A DNA stretch of 64,000 bases from Romanomermis culicivorax (taxonomy: Eukaryota; Nematoda; Enoplea; Mermithida; Mermithidae): contig CAWUHX010000297.1 of NCBI GenBank assembly GCA_963922205.1, positions 115,001 through 179,000 of the forward strand, in the 5' to 3' direction. Position 1 is the first letter of the stretch. Each line of letters starts with the position of its first letter. This document shows, piece after piece, positions 1 to 12,600 of this stretch. Made by a program: the position numbers and the translations under genes. The notes beneath the pieces are model-generated. The model was not told the origin of the DNA. It saw nothing but the letters and a program-made list of their open reading frames with translations, and ran no database searches.

Positions 1-1325
1 GAAAATGGTTGGGGTTCATAAGCGCAAACGGCCCATAACAGCGAATGAGCCCATAAGAGCGAACGGCTCATAAGCGCGAAAACAGCATATGCTCTAGCGT
101 GTCCTATCTTTTCTGCTGTGAAAGGCTCATAAGCGCGAAAGGCTCACAAGCGCGAAAAATTTGTCCTATCTAATTTGAAGGAACTTAAGGTACAGTGTGT
201 TTTAGCAAGAGTCCCATTAGCATTCGTGCTAGTGAAGAAATATTTCATTAGTACAGCTAGCACGGTTGAAAAATGTTACTTTGTTTGCGTAAAACTAATG
301 TTTAGGCTTGTTAATTCTGATAAACTGCTTCTATTGTATAATCAACTCATTAAATGATGCTTGATGTTGGTAACTTCAAAAGGAATAAGGCAGTCATCTG
401 GTTCTAATTAAATTAGCTCATTCTTATTACGCACTTGGTTAGTAAACCGACAAGTTCAGGGGTTAGTTTCTAAGTAAAACTTTTAGGAATCACTAGTCAT
501 GCTCTGTTGGGATAAAATTTAATGTTTTTATTGTATCTGGAACTGCGCTTCAACTAGTTCTTTCTCACTATTACTAATTTGTGTAAACTTAGGACATGCC
601 AAAACAGCTGTTTTTGAATTATTAAAGTAGTGTTCAATAGGTTAGAATCGAATACGATTCAGATTCGAGCCACAATCGTTCACTAAGCAAAAGTGATGAA
701 GACAATGAGGAGATTGACGAAGTTTTTATTTAGGAAAATGACGATTTTGATTTTTCACCATCATTTTGTGATATCTTCAACTTTCTTCTCGAACTTTTTT
801 AAAATTTCTGTCTTTCGCACAATGCTAAAAAACCCTGTTATTGTATGCTAATGTTTAAACTCTGCAGTCTCCGATTTAATTTGTGCTAACGTTTAAGATT
901 TTATTTACCCTAAAAAATTAACAAAAGTCGTTTTCATTCAATTATCGGTCATAACCACCCGTGACTTTGTACAACAAGATGCCGAACATGGCGTAGATAC
1001 CTGTGATACAGATACCAAAATCCATGATTTATATCACTGATCTATCGAAACTGAACCATAGAGTGAAATTTTTGAATGTATTTTTGTTTTGCTGAAGCTC
1101 TTAGTTGTATTTTTTAGTTTCTATTTCTAACTCAAAAGGACGGGGCTTCATTAGCATATTATACGCCTTTTTTCACAGGCAGTTTTAATATGATAGGGTA
1201 GAAATAAAGTTTTCGCGCTTATGAGCCTTTCGCGCTTATGAACCCTTCTGTGTTTTCGCTCTTATGGGCCTTTCGCGCTTGTGGGCCCTTTCGCGCCAAT
1301 GGGCTGTTCGCGCTTATGGGCCATA
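1..1325. mobile_element. Candidate transposon with inverted arms of an 18-bp subrepeat
   Basis: Positions 1-156 hold degenerate copies of an 18-bp unit like AAGCGCGAAAGGCTCATA. Positions 1213-1325 hold the same unit reversed (CGCGCTTATGAGCCTTT). Two inverted arms about 1.05 kb apart suggest a DNA transposon or MITE with subterminal repeats; the left end may lie outside the window. The interior is AT-rich. Positions 660-732 hold a short acidic open frame (about 24 codons, rich in Ser, Asp and Glu) that could be a transposase remnant. No catalytic motif is visible. The structure is seen; the transposon label is inferred. Confidence 0.5.
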
Positions 1326-1636
1326 CCCATCGAAAATGACAACGTTTAAATGTCGACGTGCGTACCCACTGATACTTCAATACCATTTTTGATATAATTT
1401 TCAGACTGCAAAAACCTGTAGTTATACCAGTCGTAATATGGTTTTCATCGACTTTTTGGAAAATCATACACGCTGGAAGCAATCACTGAACAGACAAAAA
1501 GTCAATATTATTGTGCACATAGCGGAGTGAAAATTGCAAAAATTTCTGGATAGCATAGTCGCCTAATGACACGGAGACCCATCATTTTTATTTTATTTCA
1601 TTCCTACTGCATGCATGATTTTTAGTGTTTGGTAGA

Positions 1637-3255
1637 ATGAAAGCTGCTCTCACATTCATGTTTTGTGTTCTTGTTTTTGCATACGAAGACTACTTGTCGG
1701 CAGCATCACCTATCGAAAGTGCAAATTCTGATTTATCGAGTGAGCGCAATTTTTTCATTTGTTTACTCCTGAATTAATTCAACTGCGTTCAATTTTTGAT
1801 TAATTTTCAAATAATTTTTCATTTTCTCTTTTTTCAATTAATCTCATTTTCTCTCATTTTTATTTTTAATTTTGTTCCTTTTTTTATTTTTATTCTTCTT
1901 TTTATTCCCTTCTTATTTTGTTATTCTGGTTTTATCTTTCTCCTTTCTTTCAATTTTCTTTTGTTGTTTTTTCTTTTCATTTTCGTTTTTATCTTTATTT
2001 TGCATTCTTCTTTTTATTCTATGATTCCACTTTTTCATCTTTTTATTCTTCATTTTATTTGTTCTGTTTTATTTTTGTTTTTTCTTTATCCTTTACTTTT
2101 CCTACATTTTCTTCCTATTTTTCTATTTATTTCTATTCATCTTTTTCTCTGTCTTTGTCTTTGTCTTTTCCTTTTTTCTCTTTTTCTTGTTTACTCCTTT
2201 TTTCCTCCGTTTTTTCTTTTGATTTTTTTTCGTTCTCGCTTTTTTTATCCTTTTGTTGTTCCATTTTTTATTTTTTCTCTTCAATCTCTTCAATCTGTTT
2301 CACCTTACTCATTTTTTATTTTGTCTTTTTCATTTTTTATTTTTTCCTTTCCATCTTATATTTTTATTTTTTCCCAGTTTTTTTTGTATGATTGATTCTA
2401 TCTTTTTGTTGTTTTTTTAATTCCGCTTTTTATTTTATTTTCTTATTGTTATTTCTTTTTTCCTTTCATGTTCACTTTTCTATTTATTTTTCTGATTTTT
2501 ATTTCCATTTTTTCTTATTTAATAAATTTTTCTTTCTATTTTTGCTTATTCATAAACTGTTCAACCATTTTATTAATTGCTAACTAAATTACAGGAAGTG
2601 AAGAAACGTTCAAACATTTGCTGAATGAATTTAATAAGAAACCAAAACGTCAAAAATCTGAAATTATCGCCCCAGAGGCTCAAAGACAACCTCAGTACGA
2701 CCACGAATTGGAGTTCGAGCAAGCGCTGAGTCAACTATTGGCCAACGGTACACAGATTTTCCACGTGGATTTGATGGGCAATAAGGAGAACAAAGGTCAA
2801 AAAAACAATTTTACCGACATTGAACTAACAATTGGTAAATGTTGATTTTGATTCCTTACAATTCATGGAAATTCAACAATTTCAAAATTTTTGAGTTCCA
2901 TTGAAATTTTGAGTTCAATTTAATCATTTTCTTCGGCAACATTTTTTCATCTGAATGTTTACGTTTGAACCTTCTAACTCTGCGATCTGATGTTTTATCG
3001 AAAATATTTATGAAAATATTGCAAGAAATGATGAAATTTAAAGATCCTCTCCTATGAGATCAAACTCGTTCAATGCATTCAAATGGTCAAAATGTTCAAC
3101 ACGCTCATCGTATATTTGAAATGTGATTACATGTTTTTTTTGATTACGCATAACTTTTTACAGGTTCACAAATACGCCATCATTTAACATTCGCTACACT
3201 AAGATCACAGAATCAAAGGAGAATGAAAAGTACATCATCATCAAACAATGAATGA
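1637..3255 (+). CDS. Small secreted protein, three exons (secreted protein 1)
   Basis: Exons at 1637-1739, 2595-2834 and 3164-3255 join in frame (both introns phase 1) and give about 144 residues ending at TGA 3253-3255. Donors are GTGAGC and GTAAAT; both acceptors end TTACAG. The first exon begins MKAALTFMFCVLVFAYE, a typical signal peptide with a hydrophobic core, so the product should be exported. The mature part is charged, with a KKPKRQK basic stretch that could be a processing site and an LLANGTQIFHVDLM segment. A poly(A) signal follows about 280 bases downstream. I recognise no domain. The 47801-49744 gene has the same plan and may be a paralogue. The start is the first ATG before the hydrophobic core. 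Splice signals and phases agree, so the model is fairly secure; function is unknown. Confidence 0.72.
1790..2590 (+). repeat. T-rich low-complexity tract inside intron 1
   Basis: Some 800 bases of TTTTT, TTTTC and TTTAT fill most of the first intron of secreted protein 1. Long frames that translate as Phe/Leu/Ser/Ile strings are composition artefacts. The tract runs into the exon 2 acceptor, acting as a greatly extended polypyrimidine stretch. Confidence 0.85.
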
Positions 3256-3536
3256 CTCACTAGTATTCACGGAATGTATTGATCAATTAAATTATTTTTT
3301 CTCTATTAGGCTAAATAAAAAATTTGCGTTTCAACCCGCTGTTGCATTATTCGTAGCTTCAAGCATCTATGTTGCCAGTTCAAACCCCACTTTCAACAAA
3401 TCTCCAAATCCTTCATATGGTAAACTGTAACGGCCTACACCTGACAAATGATTCGGGAAGAATGTACTACAAGACTACCAAATTTTACTTCAAAGCAAAA
3501 CCGGGAAAGATTGAGAAAATCATAGTTGGGTGCTGA

Positions 3537-3542
3537 AATAAA
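3537..3542 (+). promoter_or_regulatory. Candidate poly(A) signal of secreted protein 1
   Basis: AATAAA lies about 280 bases after the stop codon of the upstream gene on the same strand. Confidence 0.45.
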
Positions 3543-4268
3543 CTGCTGGCTGAAGTGACCTAGTGATGAACCAACATAGTTTTTTAAAGATTAAATCCGC
3601 ATGTATCATATTGAGCTGAGCAAATCTATTTGGTCATATTATGGAATGTGACGGACTCATAAAAGGTCATGAGACCACAAATTTATCAACTATTTTATAG
3701 CCTCATCTATTCAGTATCATTATGATCTGCTTACAGTCCGAAATCCTCAGTCCCGTGCATCACTTTTAATAGCCTTATATGCCCATATGCAATGTGTGTG
3801 TAGAAAGCGATACACTGGGTAGTGAGGATATTGAAAGTACGCCCAAAGCTTTCACAGGTAAAATTCAACTTCCAAGTAGAAAGTATGCCTTAGTGGGTTT
3901 GTCCTGTATTCTTAAAAAATATTTTTTAAAAACACCTGAGGGTCATAGAATCCAATGATCCAGCGGTATTACTCACTATTTTACAGAACTTTCACAAAAA
4001 ATTTTGTTCGGGACACAATTTTTACATATTGGGGACGTTTTTTCCGATGATTCCATATGCTTAAGCATTGTTTTCGGGACATGGTTTTCATTGCTTCAGG
4101 ACACATTTTTTTACCAAATGCATGGAAAATCTGGTAAAAAATGTTTTAGGGATAGATATCGGGTCATTAGTTTTAACATTTGAGGTGTACTTTCTACATT
4201 GAGGTCGAATTTCACCTGTTGAAGCTTCAGGCATACTTTCTAGATCGAAATCGAATTTTAAACATTAA

Positions 4269-5438
4269 GGGCCGTATTCACAATCGCGTGTTAAGTCAAC
4301 ACGGTGTTAGGACATAACACGGTGTTGGCTAACAGGGTGATCGAGCTTACACCGTGTCAAGTATCACCTCGTATTCACAATAGCGTGTTAAGTCCGTGTT
4401 AGCCAACACCATGTTACCACCGTGTTACTTTCATTATCAACGTGTTACTTCTGTAACAGGGTGGCAGAATAAGCTCAAGCATGTTTTTTAATATGAAAAA
4501 GGATATAACAGAAAAAAATAACATTGTGGTCAATGTCAACAAGGTTTTTCAACAATGCCAGCGTTTTTCAGTATGTGATATTTGAGTTTGAACAGTCATT
4601 TGATGAGCAGTAAATTTTCATAAATAAAACTTATGATTTTGTATTAACCTGAAGTGCTGAAAGAATCGCATGATTTCGACCAGAAGTTTCTAATTGATCC
4701 TGGAGAAGCGTAATCAAGTCTCGGGCACCATTTTTCGACAATTTGTGTCTTGATTTAAAGGTAACGTCATCGTAGCCCTCAAATGGATTAGCCCTATCGC
4801 GAAAGTGACGAATAGGATGTACTATTTCTTCACTTTCATCAAGACGATCCAATAGGTCAATAATATCCATGACAATTGAAAAATTAACAAACAGACTACT
4901 AACATGCGGCTAACACGCGAAGGCTGACAGAGTGTTAAATTTTGGCTAACACGGTGGTAACACAGTGCTAAGTTTTATCCCCATATTCACAATCGCGTGT
5001 TAGGGTCGAAAAATGGAAAAGTTAGCATGGCGTTCTAAACCTGCCCCCTACCAGTTTTAGCAGCGTGTTAGCAGTAGTCTGTTTGTTAATTTTTTCAATT
5101 GTCATGGATATTATTGACCAATTGGATCATCTTGATGAAAGTGAAGAAATAGTACATCAAATAAAAACTTCTGGTCGAAATCATGCGATTCCTCCAGCAC
5201 TTCAGGTTAATACAAAATCATAAGTTTTATTCATGAAAATTGACTGCTCATCAAATGACTGTTCAAACTCAAATATTACATACTGAAAAAAGGTGGCAGT
5301 GTTGAAAAACCTTGCTGACATGGATCACAATGTTATTTTTTTCCTTTTATATCCTTTTTCATATTAAAAAACATGCTTGAGCTTATTCTGCCACCCTGTT
5401 ACAAAAGTAACACGGTAATAACGAAAGTCACACGGTGG
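4269..5438. mobile_element. PIF/Harbinger-like insertion nested in the fold-back element
   Basis: A 1.17-kb insertion splits the fold-back right arm and is flanked by TAA at 4266-4268 and 5439-5441, the 3-bp TWA-type target duplication expected for PIF/Harbinger. Internally it is an inverted duplication: 4418-4905 is repeated in reverse at 5060-5438, each arm carrying part of a transposase 5' exon and the GTAACAGGGTGGCAGAATAAG block. The left 150 bases carry repeated TATTCACAATCGCGTGTTA-type motifs, seen again at 4980. No full transposase is left. Simple terminal inverted repeats at the extreme ends are not clear, so the outer ends may be eroded. Confidence 0.6.
4631..4870 (-). pseudogene. 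Harbinger-type transposase N-terminal fragment
   Basis: A 79-codon frame starts MDIIDLLDRLDESEE and contains RDRANPFEGYDD followed by FKSRHKLSKNGARDLITLLQ. This resembles the N-terminal region of HARBI1/PIF nucleases (RDRxNPFExYDDxxFxxRxRLSK). The DDE catalytic core is absent, so this is a fragment only. A shortened mirror copy with the same start is on the + strand at about 5104-5223, where the middle part including the NPFE motif has been deleted. Family assignment is from motif memory and was not checked by alignment. Confidence 0.6.
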
Positions 5439-5710
5439 TAACACTTTCTACACCCTCCCCCCCCGTATCCCATCCCCCACATGTTTAACGAAATTCGAGT
5501 CATATTTTATCATCGACTACACTTTCTACGCTCCCTGTATCACCCCCACATGTTATACAAATTTGGATCATCGGCTATACTTTCTACACCCTCTGAATGG
5601 CCCAGCACAGTTAAGGTGATATACGTTGATGTCTATGTTTTGTACAGGGGTGTCTTTTTTGTACCCTCTTTATGGGCCCATATAATTGCTGCCTATAATT
5701 AAATAGGAAA

Positions 5711-6643
5711 TAGAGTGTGTAAGTTGTATAAGAATTATACGTGAGACTATGATAATTCAAAATTACAACTTATAATGTATTGTTTCATGAGGAAAAAACA
5801 AAAAGAAGAGAACAAGAAAGAAGAAAATGAAAGAAAGCAGGGACAAAAGATGAAAATGTGAAAACATACATAAAGGATAACATAAGCGCACAAAATTTAA
5901 TGAGCTTGAACCTAGCAAGGATCTTCCAATGCATCTGACTATGGATGGATTTTCTGTCGATTGCAAAAAAGGGCAAGAAGAGCCACGTGTCCCATTTTAG
6001 CTTAACTGTACTTAAACAAATGAAATGCTTTATAGTGTGGAATCAATGGATCCCTTTTCAACGTGAGATGTTCTACAGTCAACAAACTTCTAAAAAGTCG
6101 AAACTGTTCAAAACTTTTATTTCGCGCCACCAGCAAAGTCACTTAAAATAGATTTAAAACGTCTATATCATAATCGGGACAGGTTTTTTGGACTACTCAT
6201 GTAGAATATCTACAACGTCAGCTGTAAGACATTATAGATAGTACACGATCCAGTTAATGTCTATAACGTGTCTCGTTTTTGGATCGAAAAATTAAGTTGC
6301 TTCCGCCATCTTTCGAATTGTAATGAAACTTTTTCCTGCTCTCCTTGTCTTTGTAGACTGAAATTTTTTTTCAGTTTTTAGGAATTTTGAAAAGTGAGCC
6401 TAAAATTGGAAAATAAGAAAATCAAATGAAAAATAATTGAAATTTTAAACAACTGAATTTTAATTTTAAATGAATATTGTAAAGTTTTTTACATTATCGA
6501 CAATTGAATATTTTAGTTTTTTTATATTTAGATTATCTTCCTTCAGGGATTATTTTTAATGAAATACTCATAATCATTATCAAAAATAGTTAATTCAAGG
6601 ATGCCGATGATTCGTACGTCATAGTTCAAAACCCATCAACAAG
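5711..6643. other. Intergenic stretch before the channel gene
   Basis: AT-rich DNA with a purine-rich patch at 5790-5850. Frames here are short and compositional. It should contain the promoter and 5' leader of the TRPA gene, but no TATA-like or other site stands out enough to call. Confidence 0.4.
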
Positions 6644-9600
6644 ATGTTGAAAAATTCGCGAAATTTGTGGCTATCGAATGATAAAAAAAGAGCGAAATCT
6701 GATGCCGGGTTAGGAGACATCAAGAATCGTGGAGTGTCCATCACGTCGTTTTGTAGTCTGGATATGGGCGCCTTGGACAACACCCGCCTGTATTTTGACG
6801 TAAGGATGATTGCTGTGTGCAAAATCTATTTGACCTATTGTCAGACTAATATTTACGTAATTGGAATTTTATGATAAATGATATTTTATAATTTAATGAT
6901 ACGTAATTGGAATTTTATGATGTTTTAAGCAAAAAACTATACCAAGTTTGTTAATATTTCTTACACTTTACCCTAAACAGTATGGAATCTTACTGATAAA
7001 TTCACAACTGGTATGTTTCAATAATTTACAAAGGATAAATAACTATTGGAAAAATTTGAATATGTGAATTAGATGTAAATATGATTTGAGGATCGCATAT
7101 TTTAAATTCTGATTGTCATTTCAGGCCTGTAAACAAAACGATATTGCCGCTATAGAAACTTTGTTGTTTCGAGATTCATCTTTAGCTAATGAAAAAGATG
7201 CTAACGGTTGGTCCGGCTTGCATTTTTCGGCGAAAAATTCATGTAAACTAATAGTCAAATTGCTGCATTCTTACGGAGCTGGTAAGAAAACCGGAAAACA
7301 CATTTTGTCTTATTTCCGCAAGTGAATCGACAATCGCGAACTCAAAAATTTCAAAAATCAAAATGGAACCTAGGTTTTGTTGTCGCGACATCTGCTATTT
7401 CAATTAAATGAATAACAGTAAAATCTATTATAGCTTGCACTTTTCTTTGGTTTAGACATAAATTTCGGAAACGAAAATGGTGACACACCTTTGCATGTTG
7501 CTGTTGAATCTGGAGATCGAGAAATAGTAGCCTTTCTCATTTCGTTAGATGCCTCGGCTACCGTAGTCAACGAAAAGGGCATTTTTCCACTCTTGAAAGC
7601 CATCCTATTAAATAAATTAGACGTCGTTGTGGTAAGGATTATTTTCCCCAGAATTCATAGTTAAGTGAATTAAAGTAATTTTCCCTATTAAGAAACTATT
7701 GACGGTGTATTGAAATGAGTTTTATCAGCTTAGGTTTCCTAGTAAAATCTCCTTCTATGTCATGAACTCTATTTTTTTTGTTTGAAAAAATCCTGATGCA
7801 TGACTTCAATGGCTTTGTATTTTTTATTCTTCACATCAAGCACTAATTTTCAGGCACTCCTATCTAATCTTAGTAATATCAACGTCAATCAAGTGGACAA
7901 AAGCAATTATTCGGCATTGCATTGGGCGGCTCAACTCGACCACTCGGAGTGCGCTAGTATACTCCTGAAATATGGATGCAACATTGGCGCTCTCTGCAAT
8001 CTGAAATATACAGCCCTTCATTGGGCGGCCAAATGTTCGGCTAGTCGAACATTGGAAGCTATGCTTCAATATGGTAATTCAGAGAGAGACGGTGTCCTGT
8101 GCCCAAATCCACATCGCCAGCATATCAGAAACATGACGCTCAGTGAGGAGCTCGAACCCTCAACCTTCTGTCTACAAGGCAGACACGCTACCAACTGTGC
8201 TAACCGATCCATTATGGTGGTTCAGAAATTGTGGTTATAGTCGTGGTCGCGAGTGCAGGGAATGTGGTGTGATAAACACCTGGATGCACAACTAAAACAA
8301 AAGAAATAGACCATACACAAAAAATTGTTGCATGCAGGGTGTTATCATAAAATAAGGGGATCAAAAATATGTTAGTTAACAGCCAACTTTCTGTTTTCAC
8401 AAACTATTCTCCACCCTATGGTAAATTAGAGATTTATGTCTTATGCAAGTTATATATGTATAACTTGCTTCTATATATTTCCAAAACAGACTGCAGTTCA
8501 AATTTTCATTGTGTCCATTTTTCAGAAGAAGCTCGCCGATGCTTGGAAATACCAGACCGCGAGCTCAATACTGCTCTACACTTGGCAGTTGACAGCGGTC
8601 AATTGGAGTCTGTGCTCATTTGCTTAAAACATGGAGCTAAAGTGGACGCCAGGCAGGACCACGGGTCGACAGCCCTGCATCTGGCGGCTAGTCAAGGCCA
8701 CTTGCTGATCGTACGAGCCCTACTGGACAAGCGAGTCGCCGCAGAATTCGAAGCTACAGACATTCTTTCGATCAAAGACTTTTCGGGAATGACTCCTTTG
8801 CATAGGGCGGCCATGTTCGACCACTGGGACGTTGTACAGTACCTCGTGGAAAAGGTTTATTTTTTCAGCTCATAAATCCCAAGGAACTACAACTAGCAAT
8901 CAGTTTGCATGACTTGAGTTGCCAATGCTAAACAGTGCTATGTCTCGAGGCATGCTAAAATTGCTTTAACCATGTTGAAAAAACTGCGCTGAAATGGCTG
9001 GTCTCATGTAGCTTATGTAGATCATAACTTCAAATGTCAAGCTTTAACAAACTACTCAAGTAAAAATTTGCTTTCAGAGACCCGAGACAATGGACCTACT
9101 GGACAATGAAAACAAGAACCCACTCTTAGCTGCGGCAGTCAGAGGGGCCACTGAATCGTTCAAAATATTACTAAATGCTGGATCCAATCTTTGCCAAAGA
9201 GGTGAAATTTAGTATACCAATTGGTGTGAATTCACATTGAAATTTTTTGCCATAAAAACGTTGTAAAGTTTCAAAATTATCTTCATGATATGTCGCATTG
9301 GTCGAATAATTGAAAATTCAACAAATTCATTTTCAAAATATAGACATAACTGGCCGTAACGTTCTGCATCATTTGGTAACGTATGCGAACTTTGACGCCG
9401 ACACGCCGGCCATCTTAAAAAAGATAACCGGTTCTTGCGGAATTGAATTATTGAATCAGAAGGACATCTTTGGTTGCACCCCCTTGCATGCGGCAACTAA
9501 GCAAGGCAGCATAAAGTTCACAGAGGTGTTTGTCGGCATGGGAGCAGCTTTAAATTCTAAAGATCTCGAATATCAATCACCTTTGCACTTTGCAGCAAGG

Positions 9601-12600
9601 TATATGAATTTGTTGGAAATATTTACACAATTTAATTCATTTAATTCATTCAATTCTTTTAATTCATTCAATTCTTTTAATTCATTCAATTAATTTAATC
9701 CATTTAATTCACTTAATCCATTTAATTCATTTAATTCATTTAGTTCTTTTGATATTTTTATTTCATTCAATTCATTTGATTCATTTTATTAATTTAATTA
9801 ATTTAATTAATAATTTAATTAATTTAATTAATTTAATTAACTAAATTGATTTAATTAACTAAATTGATTTAATTAATTTAATTAATTTAATTAATCGAAT
9901 TCATTTAATTAATTTAATTAATCGAATTCATTTAATTAATTTGATTAATAATTCAATTAATTAAATTAATTCAATCAATTTAATTAATTTAATCAATTTA
10001 ATTAATTTAAATAATTTAATTAATTCAAATAATTTAATTAATTTAAATAATTTAATTAATTTAATTCATTTAATTAATTTAATTCATTCAACTTATTTAA
10101 TTAATTTAACTAATTTAATTCATGAAATTCATTAAATTCATCCATTTAATTCATTAAATTCATTAAATTCATTAAATTCATTAAATTCATTAAATTCATT
10201 TAATTCAATTCATTTAATTCATTTAATTCATTTAATTCATTGAATTCATTTAATTCATTCAATTCATTTAATTCATTTAATTTATTTAATTCCTTCAAGC
10301 CATTTAATTGATTTAACTCTTTTAATTCATTTAATTTATTTGATTCATATAATTTATTCAATTGATTTAATTCATTTATGGTCTGTTTTCATTGAAATGC
10401 CTCTAAAATACAGAGCAGAAAGCAAGAACTATTTTATATTTCTACGATTTTCAGCTAAATCATAAATCCAATATGACAGAAACTTTGTGGGCATACTCAA
10501 CTAACCCGCATCAATTTTTGATTGAAAAATCTTATTGTAAAAGCTGTTTGTAAAAGATTTTGAGCACAGTACTGATTCGTGTGATTTTTCAATTTAGAAG
10601 CATTTTGTAAAATACGAACTATAGCCTATTTACTTGATTTAGTCCATTCAGTTCATTTAATCGACAATTCATCACAGCATTTCCACAAGCTCCCATTTAT
10701 TCATGTCATTAAAAAAAACATAGTAATACTGTAACACCAAAACTCGTTCAATATTGAACATCATGGCAAAAATCTGTTGAGAATCATAAATAAATTCGGA
10801 AATAGCTTATTATTTACTTAGAAACGGTCGTCTCAAAACTGTGCTTCATTTATTGGCCATATCTTCGGGACAGTCGATTATCAACGAATCAGATTCGAAT
10901 GGCAAAACGGCAGTTATGTTGGCCTGCGAAAATGGCCACCCAGAAGTTGTGAAGCTGTTGCTCCAACGAGGAGCCATGATAAACAGGTGCCTATAGAGTG
11001 TTCTATAATCTCGATCACTATATCTGCTATTTGCTTGATTAATGCAGAGATTTCACTGGCCGAAGCGTCGTCCACTTGGCAGCTATGAATGGTCATTTGG
11101 ATGCTTTAACCGAGTTATTGACCTTCCATTCAAATTTGTTGGACCAAAAATGTTGCCGCGGTGTAAGTTTATTTTTTCAGGAGAGGAAATCATGAAATAT
11201 CGCAGGTGCGCTGGGTCAGTTTTTCTGATAGAGTTAGAGTTACACACAAAGCTTATAGGTTAGATGTAGGGACTTGCATTGGCTGGACAAGTGTGGTCTG
11301 GTGCAGCATGACCAAATTAGTGCCATGGCCCCAATTTTACCCAGACCAGCAAGAGACTGGGTCCCCAGGTGTGTCTTGTCTGATGCCCAAATCCACATTG
11401 TGGGCATATTGGAAGAACAATGCTCAGTGAGGAGCCTGAGTTGTAGGCTTGTTGTATGCCCAAATTAATGTGGCCTGCATGTCAGAAAGGTAACACTTGG
11501 TGAGGGGCTCGAACCCTCAATCTTCTGCATACAGGGCACTCGTGATATCTAACTGTGCTAACAGAGCCAAGCGATTGGTTCGGAACTTGTGTTGTAGTGC
11601 TGCTGGTGAGTGTGGGGCATAACATGTTACTGCGTTCTGCATGCACCACTACAAAGCCTTCAACCGCTCAAAGAGGAAAGGCCCCTGACATTGTCACCAA
11701 TGTCATACGCCCGATTCAATGTTACTAGCATGCAATCCAACTGGGCTAACCGATGTCAGGGGGATGGTTTTGAAATTGTGGTTGTAGTAGTTTAGGTGCA
11801 TGCAGAGTGGGTCACGTAAAGGAAAGCTGGATGCACCGCTACAACAGGTGAAGCCCACTGATTTTTTCTAGCCCAAGTCCCGCCTAACTAGCTTGCGGGT
11901 TGAAATTTTTTTACTTCTACTCCAGTTTACGGCCTTACATTATGCTGCAGCAACTAATCAATACAAAATCGTCGAATTTTTGCTATCGAGAAAAGCTGCT
12001 TATTTGCGGGACAATGAAGGCAAAACGCCCATGAATATTGCCATTGATCGGAAAGCAACAGAATCTGCCATCACAATGATTAAACACGAAAGGTAAATTT
12101 CGAGTATAAGAAAAATGTTCAACCTCCTTCATGCTATTTAGCTCAATTTTTTTCTAAAACAGGTGGCACGAAATCATGTCAGCTTGCAATAGTCTTGACA
12201 GTTCAACAATGATCATGCTGATCAAATTTTTGCCTGATGTGGCTGAGGTAACACGGCTATCTTTTCTATTAACATACTGTTCTGTTCAACAAAACTGTAC
12301 AAGTTGTTGATGTAACTCATGCAGCAATTTTCTTTTATGGAAAATCATTTTATGGCGTATTGAATAGCCCAAAGCCAGCTGTGTTATTTTACACATGTCA
12401 TTCTTCCCATTAGATCTTATTTACACTAAAATTTGCATAAATTTACTCAATAATATTACGTATGAATATAAATTATCAATTGATCAGACATAAGGCGTGG
12501 AAATTTGTCTGGTATTTCTGAGAACCTTTTACCTGTTACCCACTTCGATGTTCAATATTATATGTGCCTGAATTTAAGCAAAGTTTGAAAGGCTGCAACT

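Larger units (their letters stand above)
3780..5710. mobile_element. Fold-back (long inverted repeat) element, copy A
   Basis: Left arm 3780-3930 carries GTAGAAAG / GAAAGTACGCC blocks. The right arm, 4190-4266 resuming at 5442-5710, carries the reverse (GTACTTTCTAC, CATACTTTCTAG). The central 4050-4080 stretch ATGCTTAAGCATTGTTTT also sits in the centre of the copy at 14090-14861. The right arm is split by a separate insertion (4269-5438). Other arms occur near 25.8 kb. No transposase was found; it is likely non-autonomous. Edges are approximate. Confidence 0.55.

Noticed and set aside
1796-2583. Long + strand frames of Phe/Leu/Ile/Ser
   Set aside because: They follow directly from the T-rich intron tract; overlapping frames are open at the same place and have no starts, motifs or mixed composition.
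4500-5440. Active Harbinger transposon
   Set aside because: Only the transposase N-terminal part is present; the DDE domain is missing and the two arms are inverted duplicates.
8140-8210. tRNA gene on the minus strand
   Set aside because: A and B boxes are present, but the cloverleaf is imperfect and the block is repeated with an attached body, which fits a SINE.
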